From: Afipia sp.
GTDB lineage: Bacteria; Pseudomonadota; Alphaproteobacteria; Rhizobiales; Xanthobacteraceae
NCBI GenBank assembly: GCA_017308575.1
Contig: JAFKEQ010000003.1
Span: 1 to 64,000 of the forward strand
Length of the DNA stretch: 64,000 bases
Direction of reading: 5' to 3'
Shown: positions 34,036 through 43,300 of the stretch, piece by piece
Layout: every line of letters begins with the position of its first letter
Position numbering within the stretch: the stretch's first letter is position 1
Made by a program: the position numbers and the translations under genes
Notes under the pieces: generated by a model
Seen by the model: only the letters and a program-made list of their open reading frames with translations
Databases searched by the model: none
Told to the model about the DNA's origin: nothing

Positions 34036-35803
34036 TATTTCGCATTCTCTCGAATTCGCCCGGGTGGTCGATCCCATCGAATTGCAGATCATCCGTCAGC
34101 GTCTGATCGCAATTCCGAACCTGATCGAGAAGAATATCGAGCGGACGGCATTCAGCCTTCTGGTTCAGGAATACAAGGACTACGCAGTCGGCTTTGTCGA
34201 TGCCAGCGGCAGTCTGGTCACGCAATCGCGCTTCAGTCTGCCGGGCTTCGTTGCCAACGCGTTGGGTCTTGCTGTTCGGGCGGGACTGGATGTGATCGGT
34301 GAAGAAGAAATGCACGAAGGTGATGTCTTCATCATCAACGATGCCGCAACGCTCGGAAAACATCTCAACGACGTCTGCGCCTTTACGCCGATCCGCATTG
34401 GCGGAAAGCTGATCGGATTTTTCGCGGTTCTGGTGCACTGGGTCGATGTGGGCGGCAACATGCCTGGATCGTGTCTGTCGCCCACCACGACGGAAATTTA
34501 TCAGGAAGGCATCCAGTTTCCCGTGTTGAAGCTGATCGATCGCGGCGAACGTCGCCGCGAAATCTTCCGGCTGATCGAGATCAACACCCGTTTCCCGCGG
34601 CTTGTGATGGGCGATCTCGAAGCGCAGCTCGGCGGATGCCAGATGGGTCACGACATGGTGCAGGAGGTCGTTGCCCAGCACGGTATGAATGAAGTGCTTG
34701 CCGCAATGGACGCCATGCATGCCGACGCGGCGCGCAACATGGAGCGGGCGCTGCGCGATGTTCCCCATGGCACGTATCACGCGTCCTCGTTCTTCGATGA
34801 TGACGGAATCCGGGTCGGTGAGCCGATCAAGGTGGATGTGAAAGTTGTCGTCGACAATGACGGGCTGACCATTGATCTGTCGGGCGTCAATGAGCAAGTC
34901 TCGGGGCCGTTTAATTCAGGACGGGAAGGTGGCGCGGTGGCGGTGGGCCGCATGGCGGCGAAATTTCTTTTCTCATCGGCGACGCCCGTGAACGAAGGAG
35001 ATTTCGAGCGAGTCAGGATCGAAATTCCCGACGGAACGTTCCTGAGTGCACGTCCTGATGCCGCTTATGGAAGTGCGGGCAACACCCACGCAAGCGTTGT
35101 CGATACGATTCTGAGTGCATTTTCGGAAGCGCTGCCTGATCGTATTCCAGCCGGCCATCACGGCATTTACGGCACTCATACTATCACCGGAATAAGTGAG
35201 GAAACCGGCACGCGCTTTCTATGTCTTGACGCAATGTCCGGAGGGTGGGGCGCTTTCTCGGATACCGATGGGCCAGGTCCTTATCGCTCGACGACTCATG
35301 GCGACGTGCGTGATGTTCCGGTTGAGATTCAGGAAGCTCTGTATCCGTACCGGATCGAAGCGAAGCAGCTTCGGACCGACACGGGTGGCGCTGGAAAATT
35401 CCGCGGCGGTCTTGGAATCGAGAAGGTCTACCGATTCCTCCAGCCGCTGACCCTCATGAACAAAATGGACCGCACGCGGTGTCCCCCTTGGGGTCTTGCC
35501 GGCGGCGGAGCCGCGAAGACGGCAGGCGGCGAGGTCAAGCGCGCGTCCGGCGATAATAGCGTATTGCGCAAGGGAAAGATGGAGATGGCACGCGACGACG
35601 TGGTCGTGATCTCCAGTGGCGGCGGCGGCGGCTACGGGCCAGCCTGGCAGCGCGATGTCGCACGTGTCTTACGCGATGTTTCGGAAGGCTATGTGTCTGT
35701 GGAAGCTGCGGAGCGGGACTACGGCGTGGTCCTGCGTGCGGACGGGTCTCTCGATGAGGCCGCGACACGCACGCGCCGGGCGGCCATGGCATCCGCTTCG
35801 TGA
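34028..35803 (+). CDS. Hydantoinase/oxoprolinase family protein B
   Basis: This is the partner subunit of the preceding protein; 591 aa. It starts DPIELQIIRQRLIAIPNLIEKNIERTAFSLLVQEYKDY and has IINDAATLGKHLNDVCAFTP, NMPGSCLSPTTTEIYQEGIQ, SGPFNSGREG and ISSGGGGGYGPAW, typical of HyuB. Many relatives show NDPY/GGTHLPD motifs here; this one has NDAATLGKHLND, a variation that may reflect a different substrate. The ATG at 34028 overlaps the end of hyuA. Confidence 0.88.
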   Translation: MDDISHSLEFARVVDPIELQIIRQRLIAIPNLIEKNIERTAFSLLVQEYKDYAVGFVDASGSLVTQSRFSLPGFVANALGLAVRAGLDVIGEEEMHEGDVFIINDAATLGKHLNDVCAFTPIRIGGKLIGFFAVLVHWVDVGGNMPGSCLSPTTTEIYQEGIQFPVLKLIDRGERRREIFRLIEINTRFPRLVMGDLEAQLGGCQMGHDMVQEVVAQHGMNEVLAAMDAMHADAARNMERALRDVPHGTYHASSFFDDDGIRVGEPIKVDVKVVVDNDGLTIDLSGVNEQVSGPFNSGREGGAVAVGRMAAKFLFSSATPVNEGDFERVRIEIPDGTFLSARPDAAYGSAGNTHASVVDTILSAFSEALPDRIPAGHHGIYGTHTITGISEETGTRFLCLDAMSGGWGAFSDTDGPGPYRSTTHGDVRDVPVEIQEALYPYRIEAKQLRTDTGGAGKFRGGLGIEKVYRFLQPLTLMNKMDRTRCPPWGLAGGGAAKTAGGEVKRASGDNSVLRKGKMEMARDDVVVISSGGGGGYGPAWQRDVARVLRDVSEGYVSVEAAERDYGVVLRADGSLDEAATRTRRAAMASAS

Positions 35804-35863
35804 GAAAGTGACGAACATTAAAGTGCATAAGCACACGTCAAGTTAAGAAAAGGGGAAACGCAA

Positions 35864-36817
35864 ATGAAGTTCGCAAGGATCATCGCCGTCGTAATGGGAG
35901 CTGCGCTTATAGGGCAGCCTGCTCGGGCGCAGGATACACAGCCCATCAAGATTGTTGTCGGTTTCTCGGCCGGTGGCGTCACCGACGTGCTGGCCCGTGT
36001 TTTTGCTGAAGACCTCCGCAAGCGTCTGAACACGACGGTCATCGTCGAGAACAAGCCGGGCGGTTCAGGAACGATCGCAACGGCGATGGTTTCCAAGCTG
36101 CCGCCCGATGGGACGACGCTGATTATGATTCCCGGCACGCACACGATGGTGCCGTCGATACAGAAAGTCGACTTCGACACCAAGACGGCACTAACCTATA
36201 TCAGCCTCATCGCGACAGCGCCGTCGATGCTGACGGTCAACAAGGATACTAAATATACCGACGTCAAATCGGTGATCGATGATGCGCGGGCCCATCCGGG
36301 GGAAATTGCCTATGGCAGCTCCGGTGTCGGATCCACCTCGCACTTCATGGGCATCCTGTTCGAGCGCGAAGCCAAGGTGAAGCTCAACCACATTCCGTTC
36401 AAGAGTTCCGGTGAATCCCTGCAGGCTGTGATGGGCGGGCATGTGCCGATGTCGTTCTCGGCGGTCAATCAGGCGATCGGCGCGGTAAAGTCCGGCGATG
36501 TCAGGGCGCTCGCCATAGGTTCCGAAAAACGCTCCGCGTATCTTCCGAACGTTCCTACGTTTGCTGAAGTGGAGCTACCAAAGGTGCTGTCCGAAACCTG
36601 GATTGGATTGGCCGGGCCCGCAGGTATGCCAGCGGATCTCGTTAAGAAAATCAACGACGCGGTCATGGCCGGCATCCAGTCGCCGGAAATCCAGAAGCGC
36701 TTCACGGAGATCGGCGTCGATGTCATTGCGGAAGGCCCCGAGAAATTCACCAAGACCGTGGCGAGCGAGGTCGATACCTACGAATCGCTTGCGCGCGCGA
36801 TGAATCTGACACGCTGA
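35864..36817 (+). CDS. TctC/Bug-family periplasmic solute-binding protein
   Basis: The 317-aa protein has a Sec signal peptide (cleavage about ARAQ-DTQ near residue 22) and the Bug/TctC pattern IKIVVGFSAGGVTDVLARVFAEDL, VIVENKPGGSGTIAT and YGSSGVGSTSHFMG. Such proteins deliver carboxylates to tripartite tricarboxylate transporters. No TctA/TctB membrane partner is near, so it is an orphan, as is common in this bacterial group. It is probably in the hyuAB operon or regulon. Confidence 0.92.
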   Translation: MKFARIIAVVMGAALIGQPARAQDTQPIKIVVGFSAGGVTDVLARVFAEDLRKRLNTTVIVENKPGGSGTIATAMVSKLPPDGTTLIMIPGTHTMVPSIQKVDFDTKTALTYISLIATAPSMLTVNKDTKYTDVKSVIDDARAHPGEIAYGSSGVGSTSHFMGILFEREAKVKLNHIPFKSSGESLQAVMGGHVPMSFSAVNQAIGAVKSGDVRALAIGSEKRSAYLPNVPTFAEVELPKVLSETWIGLAGPAGMPADLVKKINDAVMAGIQSPEIQKRFTEIGVDVIAEGPEKFTKTVASEVDTYESLARAMNLTR

Positions 36818-36844
36818 CAGCGAATGGATTTTCGGAGAAAGCCG

Positions 36845-38053
36845 ATGTCGCGACTGAAAGCATGTATTGCTCTTTGTGTGGCGCTCGCTGTCAGCAGCAG
36901 CGCGTCCGCGCAGAAGAAATATGGGCCGGGTGTCACCGATACCGAGATCAAGATCGGAAATATCATGCCATACAGCGGGCCGGCGTCGGCCTATGGCATG
37001 AATGGGCGCGTGCAGGCTGCATATTTCCGCAAGATCAATGAAGAGGGCGGTATCAACGGCCGCAAGATCAACTTCATATCCTATGATGATGCGTACAGCC
37101 CTCCGAAGACCGTCGAGCAGACGCGAAAGCTGGTCGAAAGCGATGAAGTTCTGCTGATCTTCAACCCTCTCGGGACTCCCGGAAACAGCGCAATTCATAA
37201 ATATATGAATTCGAAGAAAGTCCCGCAGCTATTTGTCGGCAGCGGTGCGAGTAAGTGGGACGATCCTCAAAACTACCCATGGACCATGGGCTGGATTCCG
37301 AATTTCCAGACGGAGGGGCGTATCCTCGCGCAGTACATCATGCGGGAGAAGCCGGAGGGCAAGGTCGCCGTATTCTATCAGAACGATGATTACGGTAAGG
37401 ATTATCTGAAGGGCTTCAAGGACGGTCTGGGCTCGCGGCGCTCAATGATCGTGATCGAAGAAAGTTACGAGGTCAGCGAGCCGACAATCGATTCACATGT
37501 CGTGAAGATGAAGTCCGTGGGGGCAGATATTCTCATCAGCTTCACCACGCCCAAGTTCGCGGCGCAGACCATCAAGAAAGCCGGAGAGCTGAACTGGAAG
37601 CCTCTGCACGTAGTGCCTAGCGTCAGTTCGTCGATTGGCAGCGTGATCAGGCCTGCAGGCATCGACAATGCCCAGGGAGTCGTCTCTGCAACCTATGCGA
37701 AAGATGCGACGGATCCTCAGTGGGACGCCGATCCCGGGATGAAGGAATTTCACGCATTCTTGGCGAAGTACGTTCCGGAGGCAAGCAGGGCCGACAGTTC
37801 GGCGATGGTCGGCTACAACACTGTCACGTCGATGGTCGAGGTTCTACGGCGCTGCGGAGATGACCTCTCTCGCGAGAATGTCATGAAGCAGGCGTCGAGC
37901 CTGGTCAACTTCGCGCAGGGCGGACTGCTTCCCGGCATTACGGTTAATACGTCGCCGAAGGATTTTGCTCCGATTAAGCAACTCAGATTGATGCGCTTTG
38001 AGGGTGATCGCTGGAAGTTGTTCGGTGATATCGTTTCGGTGAAGAAGTTTTGA
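36845..38053 (+). CDS. LivK-type ABC solute-binding protein (orphan)
   Basis: The 402-aa protein has a signal peptide (SSSASAQ) and the type-I binding fold with GVTDTEIKIGNIMPYSGPASAYGMNG and KVAVFYQNDDYGKDYLKGFK. It belongs to the branched-chain amino acid/amide/aromatic-acid binding group. The ATG at 36845 has GGAG upstream. No permease or ATPase genes lie nearby in the island. It is the last gene of the catabolic cluster before the repeat array. Confidence 0.9.
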   Translation: MSRLKACIALCVALAVSSSASAQKKYGPGVTDTEIKIGNIMPYSGPASAYGMNGRVQAAYFRKINEEGGINGRKINFISYDDAYSPPKTVEQTRKLVESDEVLLIFNPLGTPGNSAIHKYMNSKKVPQLFVGSGASKWDDPQNYPWTMGWIPNFQTEGRILAQYIMREKPEGKVAVFYQNDDYGKDYLKGFKDGLGSRRSMIVIEESYEVSEPTIDSHVVKMKSVGADILISFTTPKFAAQTIKKAGELNWKPLHVVPSVSSSIGSVIRPAGIDNAQGVVSATYAKDATDPQWDADPGMKEFHAFLAKYVPEASRADSSAMVGYNTVTSMVEVLRRCGDDLSRENVMKQASSLVNFAQGGLLPGITVNTSPKDFAPIKQLRLMRFEGDRWKLFGDIVSVKKF

Positions 38054-38068
38054 TAACTGCGAATTTGC

Positions 38069-38340
38069 AGCAGTTGGCCTGCTAGTGAGAAGAGACGTTA
38101 AACAGAGTCAGTTGTCTGACTGACGAAGGTCCAAAAATTGAGTCGGTGCGCCACTGATGAGAGAATACGTTAAACGGAGTGAGTTAGCTGATTGATAAGC
38201 AAAGTCGCCAAATGGAGTCAGTTGGTTGACTGATAAGGAAATTGAGAATTTTCCTGTAAGTTACCTCGTTGGCACACCTCGTCGGTTGCAGATCGATCTG
38301 CATGAATGGAGTCGGCTTGCTGATTAGTAAGGAAGCAGCA
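38069..38340 (+). repeat. Right array of ~37-bp hairpin repeats
   Basis: Five units start at 38104, 38139, 38176, 38214 and 38308, with steps of 35, 37, 38 and 94 bp; a partial unit precedes at 38069. The consensus is GGAGTCAGTTGGCTGACT then GATAAGGAA, followed by an A/T-rich spacer ending AAAC or AAAT. The inner palindrome AGTCAG-N4-CTGACT can pair in each unit, with changes mostly kept as G.T wobbles (one mismatch in the 38176 unit). The same family occurs at 9327-9440 near the left island end. No open reading frame explains it. Confidence 0.8.
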
Positions 38341-38429
38341 AAGTCTAGTGCTTTGCCAGCTCGGCTTTAGACTCAGACCGAGTCTGCCATCGGTCGAGCG
38401 GCTTGACGTTAGAGGGCGACAATACTCGG

Positions 38430-38710
38430 CGATGCCGCGCTGATGGCCTTCTCGGGTGCCGTGGTTTATGGCCGCATGAGGGTCCTCGAGGTGCCTGCGC
38501 GCTGCCGGCATGGGCGCCTGCACCGGAGACTCGGGCGCGTCCGCGTTCGAGGATCAAGATCGCCGCAGCGTCATTACCGGCGTGGTGAGCTGGTCCACGG
38601 CTGCGAACAATTCGGCCGGCTGCGGCGGCCTCACCGGCGTCACACCCCTGACGTTATATAGAAACTGGATCGTGAAGACGACCCGAAGCTGGGGCGCGAA
38701 GATTCGATAA
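38430..38710 (+). pseudogene. Trypsin-like serine protease, C-terminal fragment
   Basis: From about 38510 the sequence reads GACTGDSGASAFE...VITGVVSWSTAANNSAGCGGLTGVTPLTLYRNWIV, the region around the active-site Ser (GDSGA) of secreted trypsin-like proteases. The His and Asp parts are missing, and the upstream piece (GAVVYGRMRVLEVPARC) is in another frame. It is a remnant. Confidence 0.7.
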
Positions 38711-38782
38711 CCGCGACGATTTACTGAAGGGTTATACGCTGCAGCTTGTCCAATAGCGTTATCTTAGATGTACGCGAGAACC

Positions 38783-39050
38783 ACGATGCGCGCCTCGTTC
38801 ATACCGATCATCAAAGACATCGCAGTTGTCGGGCTCTCGATTGTACACGTGTCCGCAGCACAGGCGCAGCAGACCGAGCGAAAAGAGCCTCCGTTACGTC
38901 TGAACGGAGCAGCGCAGCATCAGCCTCTCAAGCCGGCGCGTCCACAACGCTCTGCCTGTTCCGAATTCAGGCCCGGCTTCGTACGCATGCCAGGTTCGGA
39001 CAGCTATCCGCTTTGGCGGCGGCGTTGGCATTGGCGTCGGCGCGGTGCCA
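38783..39050 (+). pseudogene. Small exported protein, probably frameshifted
   Basis: An N-terminal signal-like segment (MRASFIPIIKDIAVVGLSIVHVSAAQAQQ) precedes CSEFRPGFVRMPGSDS. This resembles the 'C-x-x-x-GPGFxxxPGSDTC' style of rhizobial outer-membrane proteins. After SDS the natural continuation (IRFGGGVGIGVGAVP, stop at about 39050) is in another frame, suggesting a small deletion near 39003. A longer open frame to 39082 exists without that ending. Confidence 0.45.
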
Positions 39051-39072
39051 TAGGCGCTTGCCGCTTGCCCGT

Positions 39073-39300
39073 TCAGTGGTAATGGGTGCGATGGTGTTTC
39101 TTCTTGCGCGGATGAGCCGGCTGCGGTCGCACCGAAGGCTGAACCTCCAGGCGATAACGCCTACGCGATTCTTCGAGCGCTCTCTGATAGCCCGGCGAAT
39201 TCATGATGCCCGGCGCAGCGCCGCGCGCCGAGGCTGGCGTATATCTCATGAGCGCTATCGCCGAGGCGACAACGAGGATAGCGAGGAAGCGCGTGCTCAT
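39073..39300 (-). CDS. Small secreted basic protein
   Basis: The 75-aa product has a signal peptide (MSTRFLAILVVASAIALMRYTPASA) and a mature part containing GIMNSPGYQRALEESRRRYRLEVQPS and a Lys/His-rich end (KKKHHRTHYH). Similar short exported proteins with 'MNSPGYQRALEESR' are familiar in Bradyrhizobium from memory. No function is known. It is convergent with the frameshifted small gene on its left. Confidence 0.5.
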   Translation of the reverse strand: MSTRFLAILVVASAIALMRYTPASARGAAPGIMNSPGYQRALEESRRRYRLEVQPSVRPQPAHPRKKKHHRTHYH

Positions 39301-39467
39301 ATCTTATGCCAGTTACATCATAACATGGTTTCACGGTTCGCTGGAGCGCGACGCGGAGATATGTTTGCCAATGTTTCGTCAATGAAACGGCTGCTATAGG
39401 TAGCGATGAATGGCGCCAAACGTCCGCTAACTTGTTGATTTATCACAATCGTCTAGGTTGGTCGGTT

Positions 39468-39516
39468 CGCTCATAACGGTCTGGTTGCAGGTTCGAGTCC
39501 TGCCGGGCCCACCAAC
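39468..39516 (+). repeat. attR: 49-bp tRNA 3'-end copy
   Basis: These bases equal 8671-8719 exactly, from CGCTCATAAC through the acceptor 3' strand, ACCA and two more bases. The 5' half of a tRNA is absent, so this is not a gene but the right end of the island. To its left the bases are GGTCGGTT instead of the tRNA D-arm sequence. Confidence 0.9.
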
Positions 39517-39519
39517 GGG

Positions 39520-39695
39520 CTACTTGACCTTTGATTTCCCATCGCTTTTCCCAGTTTTTGTCTCATTGCCTTTTTGAACCTTGAGAATAGAGACATTTTT
39601 CTGGTTTCGATACTCGTCAAGGCGCGCAAATGCGTTGCTGACCATCCGTCGTTTCTGGGCCTCGCGGATGTAGATTTCGGTTGTTTCGAGTTTCG
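39520..39695 (-). pseudogene. Second integrase remnant, C-terminal end
   Basis: On the minus strand [37 protein letters not shown] resembles the last part of tyrosine recombinases; the Tyr of TEIYIREA would be the nucleophile. The reading frame runs toward the right att copy, as an island integrase would. Upstream it is cut at about 39695 by fumarylacetoacetase sequence. It differs from the integrase at 8660-9160, so it comes from another element. Confidence 0.65.
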
Positions 39696-39699
39696 AGCG

Positions 39700-39996
39700 G
39701 TACGGTATTGGTCGCCTGTGCAGCAACTGATGCATCACGCCTCCAGCGGTTGCTCGATGCAGATCGGGGACGTTCTTGGCTCAGGTACCATCAGCGGACC
39801 GGACCGCTCTCAATGTGGAAGCATGCTTGAGCTCTCCTGGAATGGAGCGGAGCCGTTGGATATTGGCAACGGAATGACGCGCTCATTTCTGGAAGACGGC
39901 GATCGCGTCTGCCTCTCCGGCTGGTGCCAGGGAGATGGATACCGAATTGGTTTTGGCGAGGTCGAAGGTACGATTCTTCCACCACGTGATTCGTAA
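39700..39996 (+). pseudogene. Fumarylacetoacetase, C-terminal fragment
   Basis: The last ~97 codons match the end of FahA, the tyrosine-degradation enzyme: [86 protein letters not shown]. The N-terminal three quarters are missing; sequence before 39700 is integrase debris. A complete fahA must lie elsewhere if the organism degrades tyrosine this way. Confidence 0.8.
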
Positions 39997-40322
39997 ATGT
40001 CGGCAAGTTCTCGATTTATGAAAGCCCGAAATATCACTCAGCGCGTTCGGGTGCCCGAGTCATGCTGCGGAGAGCCACTGCGAAGCGGTGGCGAAATCGC
40101 GACACGAGAGTACTGGCGTGCCGCTGGACATCCAGACGCTGGCGGCAAGCCGCGCATCCTTGACCGCAAAGCTGATCATCGCATTCGCACCCGGCAGCTG
40201 CGCAATCGGCGATTTCTCTATCGAGTTCCAACACAAGGCTTAGGTCCGCATCGAGCCGGCCCGATCCGTTCTTTAGCGGGATTTTGCTGATCTAGACTAT
40301 TTTCGATGACGACATACGAGTT
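39997..40322. other. No gene recognised
   Basis: Over 300 bases between the fumarylacetoacetase fragment and the metal-efflux gene hold short open frames on both strands. One plus-strand stretch (PLDIQTLAASRASLTAKLIIAFAPGSCAIGDFSIEFQHKA, stop) looks like a coding remnant I cannot name. No terminator is clear. Confidence 0.4.
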
Positions 40323-43300
40323 TTAGTTGTCTCTTGATAAACCGGTAACGACGATATTCGTATCGCGCTTTCCGCGTTCGCTTTCCGCGTGGATGGCGTT
40401 GCTGTAACGTGCAATGAGCGCCGGTAATACGAGGAGTGTGAGGACGGTCGCCGATAATAGGCCACCAATCACGACCGTCGCCAGCGGGCGCTGCACCTCG
40501 GCTCCTGTTCCGGTAGCGAGCGCCATCGGCACGAATCCCAACGCAGCGACCAGTGCCGTCATCACGACGGGCCGCAAGCGGGTGAGGGCGCCTTCAATCG
40601 TCGCGCTGACGTCGTCGGTGGTCAAAGCGATTTGCCGGATGGCATTCAGCATCACAAGACCGTTGAGCACGGCAATGCCCGAGACGGCGATAAACCCGAC
40701 CGCGGCCGATACCGAGAATGGCAAGCCTCGCAACCAGAGGGCAAGGATGCCGCCGGTCAGAGCCAGCGGCACGGCGCTAAACACCAGCGCGGCGTCTCGT
40801 GCCGTTCCGAGTGCGCTCATCAGCAAAAGGAAAATCAGCACGAAGCAGCCCGGCACCACAAAGGTCAGCCGGGCCCGCGCGCTTGCGAGATTTTCGTATT
40901 GGCCGCCCCAGCTTATCCAGGAGCCCGGAGGCAGCTTGACCGATTGATCGATCTTTGACCGCGCTTCGTCCACGATGGATGCGATGTCCCGTCCCCGCAC
41001 ATTGGCGGTGACCACGACACGGCGTTTGCCCTGCTCGCGGCTGATCTGGTTCGGCCCCTCGATGAAGCGGAAATCCGCGACCCTGCTGAGGGGCACGGTT
41101 TGCAATGCCGCGCCCGGCGCGGATGCCGGCAGGGTTACAGGGAGATTGCGCAAAATCTCCAGGTCAGCCCGCCGATCCTCCGGCAATTTGACGACGATCT
41201 CGAAATGCCGGTCGCCTTCGAAGACCATGCCGGCTTCCTGTCCGCCGATCGCCGCACCGACGACGGACTGGATCGCCGCGACGGAGAGGCCGAGGCGGGC
41301 AATTTCAGCACGGTTTACGGCGATATCGAGTGTGGGAAGCCCGTTGACCTGTTCGACCTTCACGTCGGCGGCGCCTCTGGTGGCGCGGAGCGTGGCCGCG
41401 ACCTGATTTGCCGCGCGGAGCATCGGCTCGAACTCGTCGCCGAAAATCTTGACGGCGATATCGCCGCGAATCCCGGCCAATAGTTCGTTGAACCGCATCT
41501 GGATCGGTTGGGTGAACTCGTAGATCTGGCCGGGGAGTTTCTCCAGGCTCTCCGTTATCCGGCGCAAAAGCTGTTCCTTCGTCAAGGAAGGATCGGGCCA
41601 TTGATGTTGCGGCTTGAGAATGATGAAGGTGTCCGAGGCGTTGGGCGGCATCGGGTCGGATGCCACTTCCGCTGTGCCGGTCTTGGAAAACACGGTCTCG
41701 ACTTCGGGAAGGTTGGCGATGGTCTTTTCGATCTGAAGTTGCATGCGCTGGGATTCGGCAAGCGACGTGCTCGGAATACGCAGGGCGTTGATCGCGATGT
41801 TTTTCTCGTCGAGGGAAGGGATGAACTCCTGACCTAACCGGGAGAGCAGCACGAGACTCAAGAAAAACAGCAGTGCGGCGCAGGCGATCACCGGGATCGG
41901 CCGGACCACAGTCTTGCGGAGCAGTGGTTCATAGTGGCGCTTCAGCCAACCGACGACCGAGTTATCCTTTTCTGAGATGTGGCCCGTGACGAATATCGCA
42001 ATGGCGGCAGGCACCAGCGTGAGCGACAGAACGAAGGCGCTGGCCAGCGCCAAAATGACCGTGAGCGCCATCGGCTCGAACATCTTGCCTTCGACGCCTG
42101 TGAAAGACAGCAGCGGCACGTAAACCAGGATGATAATCGCCTGACCGTAGACGCTGGGCCGGATCATTTCCCGAGCGGCGTCGCGGACGGTCTGCAATCG
42201 TTCGGCCTGCGTCAGCAGCCGGCCAGTCCGCTGTTGGCGTTCGGCGAGGTGCCGCAGACAGTTCTCGGTGATGATGACGGCGCCATCGACGATCAGCCCG
42301 AAATCAAGCGCACCGAGGCTCATGAGGTTGGCGCTGATGCGCCCCTGAACCATACCGATGGCCGTCATAAGCATGGCGACGGGAATTACGACTGCCGCGA
42401 CAAGGGCTGCGCGTAGATTCCCGAGCAGCACCAGCAGAACGATGATGACCAGGATGGCGCCTTCCAGAAGGTTCTTGGCCACTGTGTGGATTGTCGCGTC
42501 GACCAGCTGGGTGCGGTTGAGCAGCGGTTTGATCTCGATGCCAGGTGGCAACAGGCGCGACAGTTCGCTCAATCGGGCATCGACCGCCGCCGCCACGGTG
42601 CGGCTGTTGCCGCCGATCAGCATCAGCGCGGTTCCGATGACGGCATCATGGCCGTTGACGCTTGCGCTGCCGGTTCTGGTTTCACCGCCGATGGCGGTGG
42701 TCGCGATATCCGCGATGCGGATCGGCCGTCCTCCTCGTGTTGTCACGACGACATTCGCCAGATCCTCGAGCGTCTGGATTCGGCCGGTTGAGCGCACTGC
42801 GATACCTTCGCCATTGCGCTCGATGTAGCGCGCGCCCCGGCTAACATTGTTTTCTTCGAGGGCTTTGGCGATGTCGGCGAAGGAGAGGCCATAAGATGCC
42901 AGCCGGGCCGTGTCAGGCTGGACCTGATACTGCTTGGTGTATCCGCCGATCGCATCAATCCCGGCCACGCCGGGCACGGACTTGATTTTCGGCCGCACGA
43001 TCCAGTCCTGCACGGTGCGCAGATAGGCCTCGCGTTCGACAGCGGTTATCAGCCGCTGCCCTTCCGGCGTGATGTAGCTGCCGTCACTTTGTGAACCGAT
43101 GTGGCCTGATTCCGCCTTCGGCGAATCGCCGTATCGCACCGTCCACATGTAGATTTCGCCAAGGCCCGTTGAGGTGGGGCCCATATGAGGCTCGGTATTC
43201 GGCGGCAGCGATGAACGCGCGGCGCTCAGCCGCTCGCTGACCTGCTGGCGAGCGAAATAGATGTCGGTCTTCTCATCGAAGATTGCGGTAATCTGAGAAA

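Noticed and set aside
9327..38340. The hairpin repeats as a CRISPR array
   Set aside because: Units differ from one another at several positions, spacers are nearly the same A/T-rich sequence rather than unique, spacing is short, and no cas genes exist in the window.
39441..39516. A second complete tRNA gene at the right end of the island
   Set aside because: Only the anticodon arm onward matches; the 5' acceptor strand and D arm are absent, so no tRNA can fold.
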